A stretch of 64,000 bases of DNA from Ruania zhangjianzhongii. Its GTDB lineage: Bacteria; Actinomycetota; Actinomycetes; Actinomycetales; Beutenbergiaceae. The number at the start of each line of letters is the position of its first letter. Within the stretch, counting starts at the first letter, position 1. A program made the position numbers and the translations under genes. The stretch spans positions 1,550,001 to 1,614,000 of the forward strand of contig NZ_CP042828.1 in the NCBI RefSeq assembly GCF_008000995.1, read 5' to 3'. The notes under the pieces were generated by a model. The model ran no database searches. It saw nothing but the letters and a program-made list of their open reading frames with translations, and was not told where the DNA came from. This document shows positions 8,186 to 16,403 of the stretch, piece after piece.

Positions 8186-8695
8186 ATGAGGGCCGACCCG
8201 GAGGGACGGTTCGACGCCCTGTACAGGGCTCACCATCAGGAGTTGTTGGCCTTCATCCGCCGCCGGTCAGAAGTTGGGGATGCGGAGGACGTGGTGGCCG
8301 AGACCTTCGTTGTCACGTGGCGCCGGATCGACGATGTCCCCGATCCGGCGCGGGGCTGGCTGTTCGCCGTCGCCCGCAACATCCTGCGCAACCACGAGCG
8401 CTCGCATCACCGGCAGCGCTCCTTGCGGGTGCACCTGGCTGCTCAAGGGCCGGTGTCCTCCCCGGACCCGGCAGCAGCGATCGCGGGCCGTACCGATCTG
8501 GTGCGCGCCTGGAACAGGCTCACCGACAATGAGCGGGAAGTCATCGCCCTCACCGCCTGGGACGAGCTGACCCAGGACGAGGCTGCGACTGTGCTGGGCT
8601 GCACCAAGGCCGCCTACGCCGTCCGTCTCTACCGGGCGCGCCGCCGACTCTTGCATCTGATCGACCGGACCACCTCGGGGGTGCGGCGTGCCTGA
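8186..8695 (+). CDS. ECF-type RNA polymerase sigma-70 factor
   Basis: Alternative sigma factor of 169 residues with the two ECF domains. Region 2 spans about 10-75 (FDALYRAHHQELLAFIRRR, DAEDVVAETFVVTWRRID, GWLFAVARNILRNH). Region 4 spans about 105-160 (LTDNEREVIALTAWDELTQDEAATVLGCTKAAYAVRLYRARRRL), including the helix-turn-helix that reads the -35 element. The ATG at 8186 follows GGGGAGG. The last 8 bp overlap a membrane-protein gene, a typical ECF/anti-sigma-like arrangement, and a secreted-protein gene is divergent. Regulation is likely through the overlapping partner and autoregulation; no -35/-10 pair was assigned with confidence. Confidence 0.92.
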   Translation: MRADPEGRFDALYRAHHQELLAFIRRRSEVGDAEDVVAETFVVTWRRIDDVPDPARGWLFAVARNILRNHERSHHRQRSLRVHLAAQGPVSSPDPAAAIAGRTDLVRAWNRLTDNEREVIALTAWDELTQDEAATVLGCTKAAYAVRLYRARRRLLHLIDRTTSGVRRA

Positions 8696-9485
8696 AGACT
8701 CGACACTGCTGCGCGCAGTGAAGACCCTGAACCCGGTACCCACCGGCGAGGTGCCGGTCTCGGCGACCCTCCGCGAGGAGATTCGGGCCCGGATCGACGC
8801 CGAGGCGGACACGGTACCGACCGCGGACGTGGTGCCGCGCCCGATCTCCCGGCCGACCCGCCGGATCCTCGCCGGTGCAGCGGCGGCGGTGCTGTTGCTG
8901 GTCGGAGTGTTCACGCTGATCCCGCAGAACTCGCCGGAGGCATATGCGAGCTGGACCGCCACCCCCACCGAGCTTGCACCGGCCGGGCTCGAGGAGATGG
9001 CCGAGCTCTGCCCACCCAGTGAGATCCCGCTGGGGCAGGAGATGGTCGAGGTGACCCCGACCATCGCCGAGCAGCGCGGTGACTACCGGATGATGCTGTC
9101 CGTGGCTGACGCCGGCTACCAGTGGTGCTTCGTGATGCCGGATCCCGAGGCGGAGGGCGGGGTGCAGCGCGGAGCGGAAGGCGTCGCCTGGCCCCCGGAG
9201 CAGTCCATCGAGCCGGAGGGCCCTGGTGAGGTGACGTTCCTGGAGGGCGGCACCCAGGAACCGTTCCCGGACCTCGGGCCGCTGACCATGGCGGTCGGCA
9301 CCGCCGGCTCGGACGTGACCAGCGTGCGGGTGACCACCGCCGACGGTAGCTTCGCCGATGCCACCGTCGCCGACGGGTGGTGGATCGTCTGGTTCCCGGG
9401 CGAGGTGGAGTTCGCCGGCTCGCTCACGGTGACTACCACCGACGGGGAGCAGACCGAGGTGCCGGCGCAGTCCGCCCTCGGCTGA
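8688..9485 (+). CDS. single-pass membrane protein, partner of the ECF sigma factor
   Basis: 265 residues starting with a GTG that overlaps the sigma gene by 8 bp. About 60 cytoplasmic residues precede one transmembrane helix (ILAGAAAAVLLLVGVFTLIP, about 64-83). The remaining 180 residues would lie outside the cell and contain only two cysteines and many acidic residues. No zinc-binding HxxxCxxC motif is present, so it is not a classical ZAS anti-sigma. The layout resembles actinobacterial membrane proteins encoded behind ECF sigma genes (CU044_5270-like). A role as a membrane sensor or anti-sigma is inferred from position and topology only. Confidence 0.75.
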   Translation: MPEDSTLLRAVKTLNPVPTGEVPVSATLREEIRARIDAEADTVPTADVVPRPISRPTRRILAGAAAAVLLLVGVFTLIPQNSPEAYASWTATPTELAPAGLEEMAELCPPSEIPLGQEMVEVTPTIAEQRGDYRMMLSVADAGYQWCFVMPDPEAEGGVQRGAEGVAWPPEQSIEPEGPGEVTFLEGGTQEPFPDLGPLTMAVGTAGSDVTSVRVTTADGSFADATVADGWWIVWFPGEVEFAGSLTVTTTDGEQTEVPAQSALG

Positions 9486-9532
9486 CTCGCCGGCCCGGCT
9501 CGAGCTGACGTACGCGCCGTGCTATTGCTGCT

Positions 9533-9566
9533 CGCCAGTAATTCATCTACCGTTGAATTATTGGCG
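9533..9566. promoter_or_regulatory. 34-bp AT-rich palindrome, candidate TetR operator
   Basis: Arms CGCCAGTAATTCA (9533-9545) and TGAATTATTGGCG (9554-9566) match at 12 of 13 positions across an 8-nt spacer. The site is an AT-rich island directly before the ATPase gene, touching its ribosome-binding site. The operon's third gene encodes a TetR protein that is the obvious candidate binder. Confidence 0.6.
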
Positions 9567-9578
9567 GAAGGACGAGCG

Positions 9579-10295
9579 ATGGACGCTGCTATCGAGATCA
9601 CCGGACTGGTGGTGGATCGCGGCGGGCGCACTGTGGTGCGGGGCGTCGACCTGAGCGTGCCGGCCGGATCGGTGACCGGGCTGCTCGGCCCCAGCGGCAG
9701 CGGGAAGACCACGCTGCTGCGCGCCATCGTCGGGGTGCAACGGGTGCGTTCCGGCTCCGTCGAGGTGCTCGGCCACGCGGCCGGTAGCCCCCCGCTGCGC
9801 CACCGGATCGGGTACATGACCCAGGCACCGAGCATCTATGCCGACCTGACGGTCACAGAGAATGTCCGCTACTTCGCCTCGCTGTACCGGCTCGGCCGGG
9901 ACGCTGCCGCCCGGGCGATCGACGCCGTCGGCCTGACCGACCACGCCGACCAGGTGAGCCGCACCCTCTCCGGCGGGCAGCACTCCCGCGCCTCGCTGGC
10001 CTGCGCGATCGTCGCTCAGCCGGACCTGCTGGTCCTGGACGAACCGACCGTCGGCCAGGACCCGCTGCTCCGCGACGAGCTGTGGCAGCAGTTCCACGAT
10101 CTGGCCGCACGGGGGACCACGATCCTGGTCTCCAGCCACGTGATGGACGAGGCGAACCGGTGTGATGAGCTGGTGCTGATCCGCGACGGCGCCCTGCTGC
10201 ACACCGGGACTCCTGCGGCACTGAAGGCTAAGGCCGGCTGCGAGGACCTGGACGAGGCGTTCGGTCGTCTGGTCCGGCGGACGGAGGCGGCCTGA
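9579..10295 (+). CDS. ABC transporter ATP-binding protein (ABC-2 type exporter)
   Basis: Nucleotide-binding subunit of a drug/lipid-type exporter, 238 residues from the ATG at 9579, which has GGAAGG 7 bp upstream. Walker A is GPSGSGKTT (37-45), the signature SGGQ starts at 131 (an unusual LSGGQHSR), and Walker B is LLVLDEPT (150-157), followed by SSHVMDEANRCDEL with the switch His. An in-frame ATG at 9519 is rejected because it lies upstream of the palindrome and adds a non-conserved stretch. It overlaps the permease gene by one base (TGATG), and a TetR gene follows in the same direction. The exported substrate is unknown. Confidence 0.9.
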   Translation: MDAAIEITGLVVDRGGRTVVRGVDLSVPAGSVTGLLGPSGSGKTTLLRAIVGVQRVRSGSVEVLGHAAGSPPLRHRIGYMTQAPSIYADLTVTENVRYFASLYRLGRDAAARAIDAVGLTDHADQVSRTLSGGQHSRASLACAIVAQPDLLVLDEPTVGQDPLLRDELWQQFHDLAARGTTILVSSHVMDEANRCDELVLIRDGALLHTGTPAALKAKAGCEDLDEAFGRLVRRTEAA

Positions 10296-11032
10296 TGCAT
10301 GCCCGGCTGCTCGGCGCCACAGTGGGCCGGATCCTCGGCCAGTTGCGCCACGACCGCCCGACGATGGCGCTGGTGCTGCTGATGCCGATCGTGCTGCTCA
10401 CCTTGGTGAAGTACATGTTCTCCGGCAACGACCCGTCCTTCCAGCGGGCCGCCCTGGTGATGCTCGGCATCTTCCCGTTCGTGCTGATGTTCGTGGTGAC
10501 TTCGATCGCCATGCTTCGCGAACGCACCTCGGGCACGCTGGAACGGTTGCTGACCACCCCGATCGGCAAGCTGGACATCCTGTTCGCCTACGGTCTCGCG
10601 TTCGCGCTGGCGGCTACGGCCCAAGGTGCGGTGGCCACCGGTCTGGCGTACTGGCTGCTCGGGCTGGAGACCGCCGGGCCGGTGTGGCTGGTGATCCTGA
10701 TCGCGGTGGCGAATGCGGTGCTCGGCGTGGCGCTGGGGTTGCTCTGCAGCGCGTTCGCGCGCACCGAGTTCCAGGCGGTGCAGTTCATGCCCGCTGTGGC
10801 GATCCCGCAAATCCTCCTCTGCGGACTGTTCGTGCCCCGGGAGCAGATGGCTGGCTGGCTGGAGGCGATCAGCAACGTGCTACCGCTGTCCTACTCGGTG
10901 GAAGCACTGCTGGAGGTCGGGGCGAACGTCGATCCGACCGGGGTGATGTGGCGGGACCTGGGCATCGTGCTCGGCGCGGTCGTGCTCGCGCTGGCGCTCG
11001 GTGGGCTGACATTGCGCCGCCGCAGTGCGTGA
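10295..11032 (+). CDS. ABC-2 type permease
   Basis: Membrane subunit of the exporter, 245 residues and about six transmembrane helices: LVLLMPIVLLTLVKYMF; the FPFVLMFVVTSIAML region; a LAFALAATAQGAVATGLAYWLL pair; WLVILIAVANAVLGVALGLL; and the C-terminal VLGAVVLALALGGLTL. The motif RERTSGTLERLLTTPI near 75-90 is the cytoplasmic ABC-2 signature that contacts the ATPase. Such proteins (DrrB/NodJ-like) confer drug or lipid export. It is translationally coupled to the ATPase gene. The following TetR gene, 35 bp downstream, probably represses the operon until a ligand appears. Confidence 0.88.
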   Translation: MHARLLGATVGRILGQLRHDRPTMALVLLMPIVLLTLVKYMFSGNDPSFQRAALVMLGIFPFVLMFVVTSIAMLRERTSGTLERLLTTPIGKLDILFAYGLAFALAATAQGAVATGLAYWLLGLETAGPVWLVILIAVANAVLGVALGLLCSAFARTEFQAVQFMPAVAIPQILLCGLFVPREQMAGWLEAISNVLPLSYSVEALLEVGANVDPTGVMWRDLGIVLGAVVLALALGGLTLRRRSA

Positions 11033-11067
11033 CCGGGTGTGCGCCGCGCGCCGGTTAGGGTGCTGAC

Positions 11068-11670
11068 GTGGCACGGCGGACCGGGAGACGCCCGGGGAAC
11101 TCGGGGGCGAAGGCGCAGATCCTGGCGGCCGCCCGGGAGCAGTTTGCCGAGAACGGGTACGAGGGTGCCTCGATCCGCGCGATCGCGGCTGCAGCCGAGG
11201 TGGACCCGGCCCTGGTGCACCACTACTTCGGCACCAAGGAAGAGTTGTTCGTGGCGGCGGTCGCACCGCCCGCCGACCCGGGTGAGCTGATCCCGCAGGT
11301 GATCCAGGGCGATGTGGACCACCTGGGCGAGCGGGTGGTGCGGATGTTCCTGACCATGCTCGAGTCACCTGGCACCGGCCCAGGGTTCCGGGCGCTGCTG
11401 CGTGGGGCACTGGCGAACGACCTGTCCGCGCGGCTGCTCCGGGAGTTCTTCACCCGCCAGGTGGTCCGCCGGCTCACTACCGCGCTCGACGGCGTGGTGC
11501 CGGCCGGCGAGATGCCGATCCGCGCCGATCTGGTCGCCTCGCAGATCTTCGGGCTGGTCTTGGTGCGGTACCTGATCGGAGTGGAGCCGATCGCGAGCAT
11601 GGACCATGAGCAGGTGGTCTCCGCGGTGGCCCCCACGGTGCAGCGATACCTGACCGGCGACCTCAGCTGA
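11068..11670 (+). CDS. TetR/AcrR-family transcriptional regulator
   Basis: 200-residue repressor starting with GTG. The N-terminal helix-turn-helix (KAQILAAAREQFAENGYEGASIRAIAAAAEVDPALVHHYFGTKEELF, about 13-58) is a textbook TetR DNA-binding domain; the rest is the helical ligand-binding and dimerisation domain. As the last gene of the exporter operon it likely controls its own operon through the palindrome at 9533-9566. The ligand is unknown, but pairing with an ABC-2 exporter suggests a xenobiotic or an endogenous lipophilic compound. Confidence 0.9.
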   Translation: MARRTGRRPGNSGAKAQILAAAREQFAENGYEGASIRAIAAAAEVDPALVHHYFGTKEELFVAAVAPPADPGELIPQVIQGDVDHLGERVVRMFLTMLESPGTGPGFRALLRGALANDLSARLLREFFTRQVVRRLTTALDGVVPAGEMPIRADLVASQIFGLVLVRYLIGVEPIASMDHEQVVSAVAPTVQRYLTGDLS

Positions 11671-11731
11671 GATCGCGGCAGCGGAGGCAAACCCGTTGCC
11701 CAGGCCGCTCGGGTGGCTCTACCGTTCCGCC

Positions 11732-12427
11732 ATGTCCCACCTCACCTCTCTCGACCGTCTGCGGACCCTCTGGCCGCCGAGCCTGCTGCGCGCCCGGGCT
11801 GGTGACCTGGAGTTGCGCTACCTCGACGACGACCTGCTCATCGAGTTGGCGGAGCTCGCCCCGCGCGGGGTGCACGACCCGGGCACGATGCCGTTCCTGT
11901 TCCCGTGGACCCGGGGGACGCCTACGGAGGTGGCCCGGAGTGTGCTCGTCTATCAGTGGCGCGCCCGCGCGGCGGTCACTGCCCACAGCTGGAGCCTGGA
12001 GCTGGCGGTGCTGCACCGCGGCGAGCCGGTAGGGATCCAAGCGATCGAGGCTGACGACTTCCCAGTCGCCCGCTGCGTCACCTCCGGCTCCTGGCTCGGT
12101 CAGGCGCATCAGGGGCAGGGCCTCGGTACGCAGATGCGCGCGCTGATGCTGTACCTGGCGTTCGAGGGGCTCGGCGCCGAGACCGCGACCACCTCCGCGT
12201 GGGCGGACAACCCTGCCTCGAACGCTGTCTCCGCCAAGCTCGGCTACCGCCCGAACGGCAGCAGCCGGCAGGGCCGTGAGGGCAAGCCCACCGAGCACCG
12301 GCACTACCGGATGGACCGTGCGAACTTCGACGCCCAGGCGGCCGCCCACACCGAGCTCCTCGGCCATGTGCACCTGGCGGGTGTGGCCGAACTGCGCGAT
12401 TTCCTGCAGATCCCCGCGGAGCGCTGA
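11732..12427 (+). CDS. GNAT-family N-acetyltransferase
   Basis: 231-residue acetyltransferase of the RimJ/RimL type. The acetyl-CoA pyrophosphate loop is seen in the segment GSWLGQAHQGQGLGTQMRALM (near 132-150), followed by ASNAVSAKLGYRPNGSS, the usual Asn-Ala-S-x-x-V-x-x-K-LGY element. The substrate (protein N-terminus, aminoglycoside or small amine) is not evident. The ATG at 11732 is preferred over the in-frame ATG at 11696 because the latter adds a basic stretch not expected in the fold. A strong hairpin follows the gene. Confidence 0.82.
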   Translation: MSHLTSLDRLRTLWPPSLLRARAGDLELRYLDDDLLIELAELAPRGVHDPGTMPFLFPWTRGTPTEVARSVLVYQWRARAAVTAHSWSLELAVLHRGEPVGIQAIEADDFPVARCVTSGSWLGQAHQGQGLGTQMRALMLYLAFEGLGAETATTSAWADNPASNAVSAKLGYRPNGSSRQGREGKPTEHRHYRMDRANFDAQAAAHTELLGHVHLAGVAELRDFLQIPAER

Positions 12428-12448
12428 GCTGGCGTTCTGCGCTGCGGT

Positions 12449-12481
12449 GTGGTTCCGACGCGCCACATGCGTCGGAACCAC
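12449..12481 (+). terminator. perfect 13-bp stem terminator hairpin after the GNAT gene
   Basis: Arms GTGGTTCCGACGC (12449-12461) and GCGTCGGAACCAC (12469-12481) pair perfectly with a 7-nt loop. It starts 21 bp after the GNAT stop and precedes the carboxylase operon. No long U-run follows. Confidence 0.7.
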
Positions 12482-12575
12482 CCCGTAGGGCGGGCGCAGC
12501 GATCTCCGCCCGCGGCCATCGCCCCCGTGGCATCCTGACCCTGCGGGCGATCCCCGCACGAGGTAAGGAGAGTCG

Positions 12576-14183
12576 ATGCCGATTCTGACCACCGCCGCAG
12601 ACCCGGCGAGCGAAGAGTTCACGGCGAACGAGGTGGCCCAGCGCGCCCTGGCCACCGAGCTGCACCAGCGCCTCGCGCAGGTGGCCCGCGGCGGTCCGGA
12701 ACGCTCCCGTACCCGGCACGTCCAGCGCGGCAAGCTGCTCCCGCGGGAGCGCATCCGGGTGCTGCTCGATCCCGGCAGCCCGTTCCTGGAGATCGCGCCG
12801 CTGGCGGCGTGGGACCTGTACGACGGGGAGTCTCCCGGGGCGGGGGTGATCGCCGGGATCGGCACGGTCGCCGGCCGGCAGGTGATGGTGCTCGCGAATG
12901 ATGCCACTGTCAAAGGCGGCACCTACTACCCGATGACGGTGAAGAAGCAGCTGCGCGCCCAGCAGATCGCCGCCGAAAACCGGCTGCCCTGCCTGTACCT
13001 GGTGGACTCCGGTGGCGCCTACCTGCCGATGCAGGACGAGGTGTTCCCCGATGCCGACCACTTCGGCCGGATCTTCGCCAACCAGGCGACCATGTCCGCC
13101 GCCGGTATCCCGCAGCTGGCCGCAGTGCTCGGCTCCTGCACCGCCGGCGGTGCGTACGTGCCGGCGATGAGCGACGAGTCCGTGATCGTGCGCGGGCAGG
13201 GCACGATCTTTCTGGGCGGCCCGCCGTTGGTGAAGGCAGCGATCGGCGAGGAGGTCACCGCTGAGGAGCTCGGCGGCGGCGACCTGCACGCCCGCACCTC
13301 CGGCGTGGTGGACCACCTCGCCGAGGACGACCCGCACGCCCTGGCCATCCTGCGCGACGCGGTCGCCACGTTGCCACCACCGCTCCCGCCGGCCTGGGAT
13401 GTGCACGAGACCCGGCCCCCCGCCGTCGATCCGGACACGCTCTACGGTGCGGTCACCACGGATCTGCGCACCGCCCAGGACCCGCGCGAGATCATCGCCC
13501 GGATCGTCGACGGCAGCCAGACCCACGAGTTCAAGGCGGAGTACGGAGCCACCCTGGTCACCTGCTTCGCCCGGATCCACGGCCACCCGGTGGGCATCGT
13601 CGCCAACCACGGGGTGCTGCTGAGCGAGTCGGCGGTCAAGGGCGCCCACTTCATCGAGCTGTGCGACCAGCGCGGCATCCCGCTGCTGTTCCTGCAGAAC
13701 ATCTCCGGCTTCCTGGTCGGCAAGGACGCCGAGGCCGGCGGGATCGCCAAGCACGGCGCGAAGATGGTCACCGCCGTGGCCACCACCCGGGTACCCAAGC
13801 TCACCGTGGTGGTCGGCGGGTCCTTCGGTGCCGGCAACTACTCGATGTGCGGGCGCGCCTACGCACCGCGGTTCCTGTGGATGTGGCCGCAGGCGCGGAT
13901 CTCGGTGATGGGCGGGGAACAGGCCGCGAAGGTGCTCACCACTGTCCGCGCCGACCAGGCGGCGGCCCGCGGTGAGGAGTTCGACGACGCCGCCGCCGAG
14001 GCACTGGCCGCACCGGTGCGCGAGCAGTACGAACGCCAGGGCAACCCGTACTACGCCACCGCCCGGCTCTGGGACGACGGCCTCATCGACCCGGCGGACA
14101 CCCGCACCGTGCTCGGTCTGGCGCTGGACGTGTGCTCCCGCACCCCGCTGCCCGCACCAGGCTTCGGCCTGTTCCGGATGTGA
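12576..14183 (+). CDS. acyl-CoA carboxylase beta subunit, methylcrotonyl-CoA carboxylase type
   Basis: Carboxyltransferase subunit that moves CO2 from carboxybiotin to an acyl-CoA, 535 residues with the N- and C-terminal crotonase-like lobes. The segment [25 protein letters not shown] (near 148-172) is characteristic of methylcrotonyl-CoA rather than propionyl-CoA carboxylases, and [16 protein letters not shown] lies in the C-lobe. The ATG at 12576 follows AAGGAG. It heads an operon with the biotin carboxylase, an acyl-CoA dehydrogenase, a MaoC hydratase and a CitE-like lyase, the same order as Mycobacterium tuberculosis accD1-accA1-fadE19-Rv2499c-Rv2498c. Leucine breakdown (3-methylcrotonyl-CoA to 3-methylglutaconyl-CoA) is therefore the best assignment. 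Confidence 0.9.
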   Translation: MPILTTAADPASEEFTANEVAQRALATELHQRLAQVARGGPERSRTRHVQRGKLLPRERIRVLLDPGSPFLEIAPLAAWDLYDGESPGAGVIAGIGTVAGRQVMVLANDATVKGGTYYPMTVKKQLRAQQIAAENRLPCLYLVDSGGAYLPMQDEVFPDADHFGRIFANQATMSAAGIPQLAAVLGSCTAGGAYVPAMSDESVIVRGQGTIFLGGPPLVKAAIGEEVTAEELGGGDLHARTSGVVDHLAEDDPHALAILRDAVATLPPPLPPAWDVHETRPPAVDPDTLYGAVTTDLRTAQDPREIIARIVDGSQTHEFKAEYGATLVTCFARIHGHPVGIVANHGVLLSESAVKGAHFIELCDQRGIPLLFLQNISGFLVGKDAEAGGIAKHGAKMVTAVATTRVPKLTVVVGGSFGAGNYSMCGRAYAPRFLWMWPQARISVMGGEQAAKVLTTVRADQAAARGEEFDDAAAEALAAPVREQYERQGNPYYATARLWDDGLIDPADTRTVLGLALDVCSRTPLPAPGFGLFRM

Positions 14184-14188
14184 TCGCG

Positions 14189-16369
14189 ATGACGATCCCT
14201 TTCGAGACAGTCCTGGTGGCGAACCGCGGTGAGATCGCCGTGCGCATCATCGCTACCCTGCGCGCGCTGGGGATCCGCTCTGTAGCGGTGTACTCCGATG
14301 CCGACGACGGCGCGCCGCACGTTCTGCAGGCAGACGTCGCCGTGCGGCTGGGGCCGGCTCGGGCGAGCAAGTCCTATCTGGACGTGGCCGCGATCATCGC
14401 CGCGGCCCGATCTACCGGGGCCGAGGCGATCCACCCCGGGTACGGCTTCCTCTCCGAGAGCCCCGCGCTGGCGCGCGCCTGCGCCGAGGCTCAGATCACC
14501 TTCATCGGCCCCCGGGTAGCGGCACTGGCAGCGATGGGGGACAAGATCCGGGCGAAGGAGCTGGCCCGGGCGGCCGGGGTACCGGTGATCGACGGCGTGG
14601 CCGAACACCCTGCGGACACGGGGCACGGCGCGCCAGTTGACGGGGCCGACCCGGGCGAGCGGGACCGGGCGCTGGCCGAGGTGGCCGCCAGTCTCGGCTT
14701 CCCGGTGCTCATCAAGCCTTCGGCCGGGGGCGGCGGCAAAGGGATGGTCCGCGCCGAGGACGCCGCCGCACTACCCGAGGCGATCGCCTCCGCCCGCCGG
14801 GTCGCCGCTGCCGCGTTCGGCGACGACACCCTGCTGGTCGAGCGATTCCTGCCTGCACCCCGGCATATCGAGGTGCAGGTGCTCGCCGATGTGCACGGCC
14901 GAATGGTGGCGCTGGGGGAGCGGGACTGCTCGCTGCAACGCCGGCACCAGAAGGTGATCGAGGAGGCACCGGCCACTCTGCTCGACGGTCCCACCCGCAC
15001 CCGGCTGGCCGAGGCCGCGTGCGCGGTCGCCGCGAGCGTGGACTATCGCGGTGCGGGCACAGTGGAGTTCCTCGTCTCCGCTGAGGATCCGGAGCAGTTC
15101 GCCTTCCTGGAGATGAACACCCGGCTGCAGGTGGAGCACCCGGTCACCGAGGCGGTGCTCGGTGTGGACCTGGTGGCCTGGCAGGTGCGTCTCGCCGCCG
15201 GGGACCGGCTCGACCTCGACCCCGGTCAGCTGCACCCCGCCGGGCACGCTGTGGAGGCCCGGATCTACGCCGAACGCCCGGACGCCGGCTTCCTGCCAGC
15301 CACCGGCACTGTGCACCAGGTTCGCTGGCCGGTCGGGGTACGGGTGGACGCCGGGATCGATGCCGGGTCGGTGGTCAGCACGCACTACGACCCGATGCTG
15401 GCGAAGGTGATCGCCACCGGCGCCGACCGCGCGGAGGCGCTGCACCGCCTCGATGGCGCGCTCGCCGAGACGGTGCTGCTCGGGGTGGACACCAACATCG
15501 GCTACCTGCGCCAGGTGCTGGCCACTGAGGATGTACGCGCCGGCACCGCCGATACCACCTTCCTGGACACTTTCGGTGCCACCACCACCGCCACGGGCGC
15601 GACCGCAGCCACGGGCACCGCCACGGGAGCGACCGCAGCCACGGGCCCCGCCGCCGCGCCGCGGCCACTACCGGAGGAGGCGGTGATCGCCGCGGGGCTG
15701 CTGCGGCACGCCGCTCGCTGGCGCGGCGGTCTCTGGGCGCAGCCGTCCGGCTGGCGGATCGGTGCGCCGGAGCCACCGGTGTACCGATTCGAGACGGCCA
15801 CTGGCGGCGTCGGTGTGGCGATCAGCGGAGCGCCGGAAGCAGCGACCGCCCAGGTCCTGCCGGCGGCACCGACCCGCGACGCCGCCGTGGGGGTTGCTGA
15901 CTCGGACCTGGCCACCCCGGCGGCACCCACAGCCGCCGAGTACCCGCTACGCCAGGTGAGCCTGACCCTGCGGCCGGGCTCCGCCGTCGAGCAGCTGCTC
16001 CGCATCGACGGGACAACTGTGCGGGTGCACTCCACCCTGACCGAGGAGGATCTCTGGCTGCATACTCCCGCCAGGACTCACCATCTGGCGATCGCCCAGC
16101 CCGTGGCCAGCACGACCCGTGCGGCCAGGGCTGATGCCCAGGTGCGATCCCCGATGCCCGGCACTGTGGTGGCCGTGCACGTGCTGGAGAACGACCTGGT
16201 GGCTGCCGAGGACCTGCTGGTGACCGTGGAAGCGATGAAGATGGAATATCAGGTGCGGGCGGGCAGCGCAGGTAGAATCCACCTGGCAGCCAGCGTCGGC
16301 GACCAGGTCGCCGCAGAGCAGGTGCTGGCCCACATCGACCCCGACGATCCACAAGATCACCCGGGGTGA
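14189..16369 (+). CDS. acyl-CoA carboxylase alpha subunit (biotin carboxylase plus BCCP)
   Basis: ATP-dependent biotin carboxylase fused to its biotin carrier domain, 726 residues. ANRGEIAVRI (about 10-19) opens the biotin carboxylase domain; the ATP-grasp Gly-rich loop GGGGKGM lies near 175; FLEMNTRLQVEHPVTE near 305 holds metal- and bicarbonate-binding residues. The C-terminal BCCP domain has EAMKM with biotinyl Lys684. Between them, near 465-490, is a low-complexity Ala/Thr/Gly linker made of a repeated ATGATAATG unit, and residues 130-145 are an extra loop. The ATG at 14189 sits 5 bp after the beta-subunit stop; an in-frame ATG at 14132 inside that gene is rejected. Confidence 0.9.
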   Translation: MTIPFETVLVANRGEIAVRIIATLRALGIRSVAVYSDADDGAPHVLQADVAVRLGPARASKSYLDVAAIIAAARSTGAEAIHPGYGFLSESPALARACAEAQITFIGPRVAALAAMGDKIRAKELARAAGVPVIDGVAEHPADTGHGAPVDGADPGERDRALAEVAASLGFPVLIKPSAGGGGKGMVRAEDAAALPEAIASARRVAAAAFGDDTLLVERFLPAPRHIEVQVLADVHGRMVALGERDCSLQRRHQKVIEEAPATLLDGPTRTRLAEAACAVAASVDYRGAGTVEFLVSAEDPEQFAFLEMNTRLQVEHPVTEAVLGVDLVAWQVRLAAGDRLDLDPGQLHPAGHAVEARIYAERPDAGFLPATGTVHQVRWPVGVRVDAGIDAGSVVSTHYDPMLAKVIATGADRAEALHRLDGALAETVLLGVDTNIGYLRQVLATEDVRAGTADTTFLDTFGATTTATGATAATGTATGATAATGPAAAPRPLPEEAVIAAGLLRHAARWRGGLWAQPSGWRIGAPEPPVYRFETATGGVGVAISGAPEAATAQVLPAAPTRDAAVGVADSDLATPAAPTAAEYPLRQVSLTLRPGSAVEQLLRIDGTTVRVHSTLTEEDLWLHTPARTHHLAIAQPVASTTRAARADAQVRSPMPGTVVAVHVLENDLVAAEDLLVTVEAMKMEYQVRAGSAGRIHLAASVGDQVAAEQVLAHIDPDDPQDHPG

Positions 16370-16388
16370 GCAACGATCCACAAGATCA
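16344..16388. repeat. 16-bp direct repeat across the carboxylase stop
   Basis: ACGATCCACAAGATCA occurs at 16344-16359, inside the last codons of the alpha-subunit gene, and again at 16373-16388 in the spacer before the acyl-CoA dehydrogenase gene, 29 bp apart. It appears to be a tandem duplication of the gene's 3' end. Confidence 0.8.
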
Positions 16389-16403
16389 GACAGGGAAGTC
16401 ACC

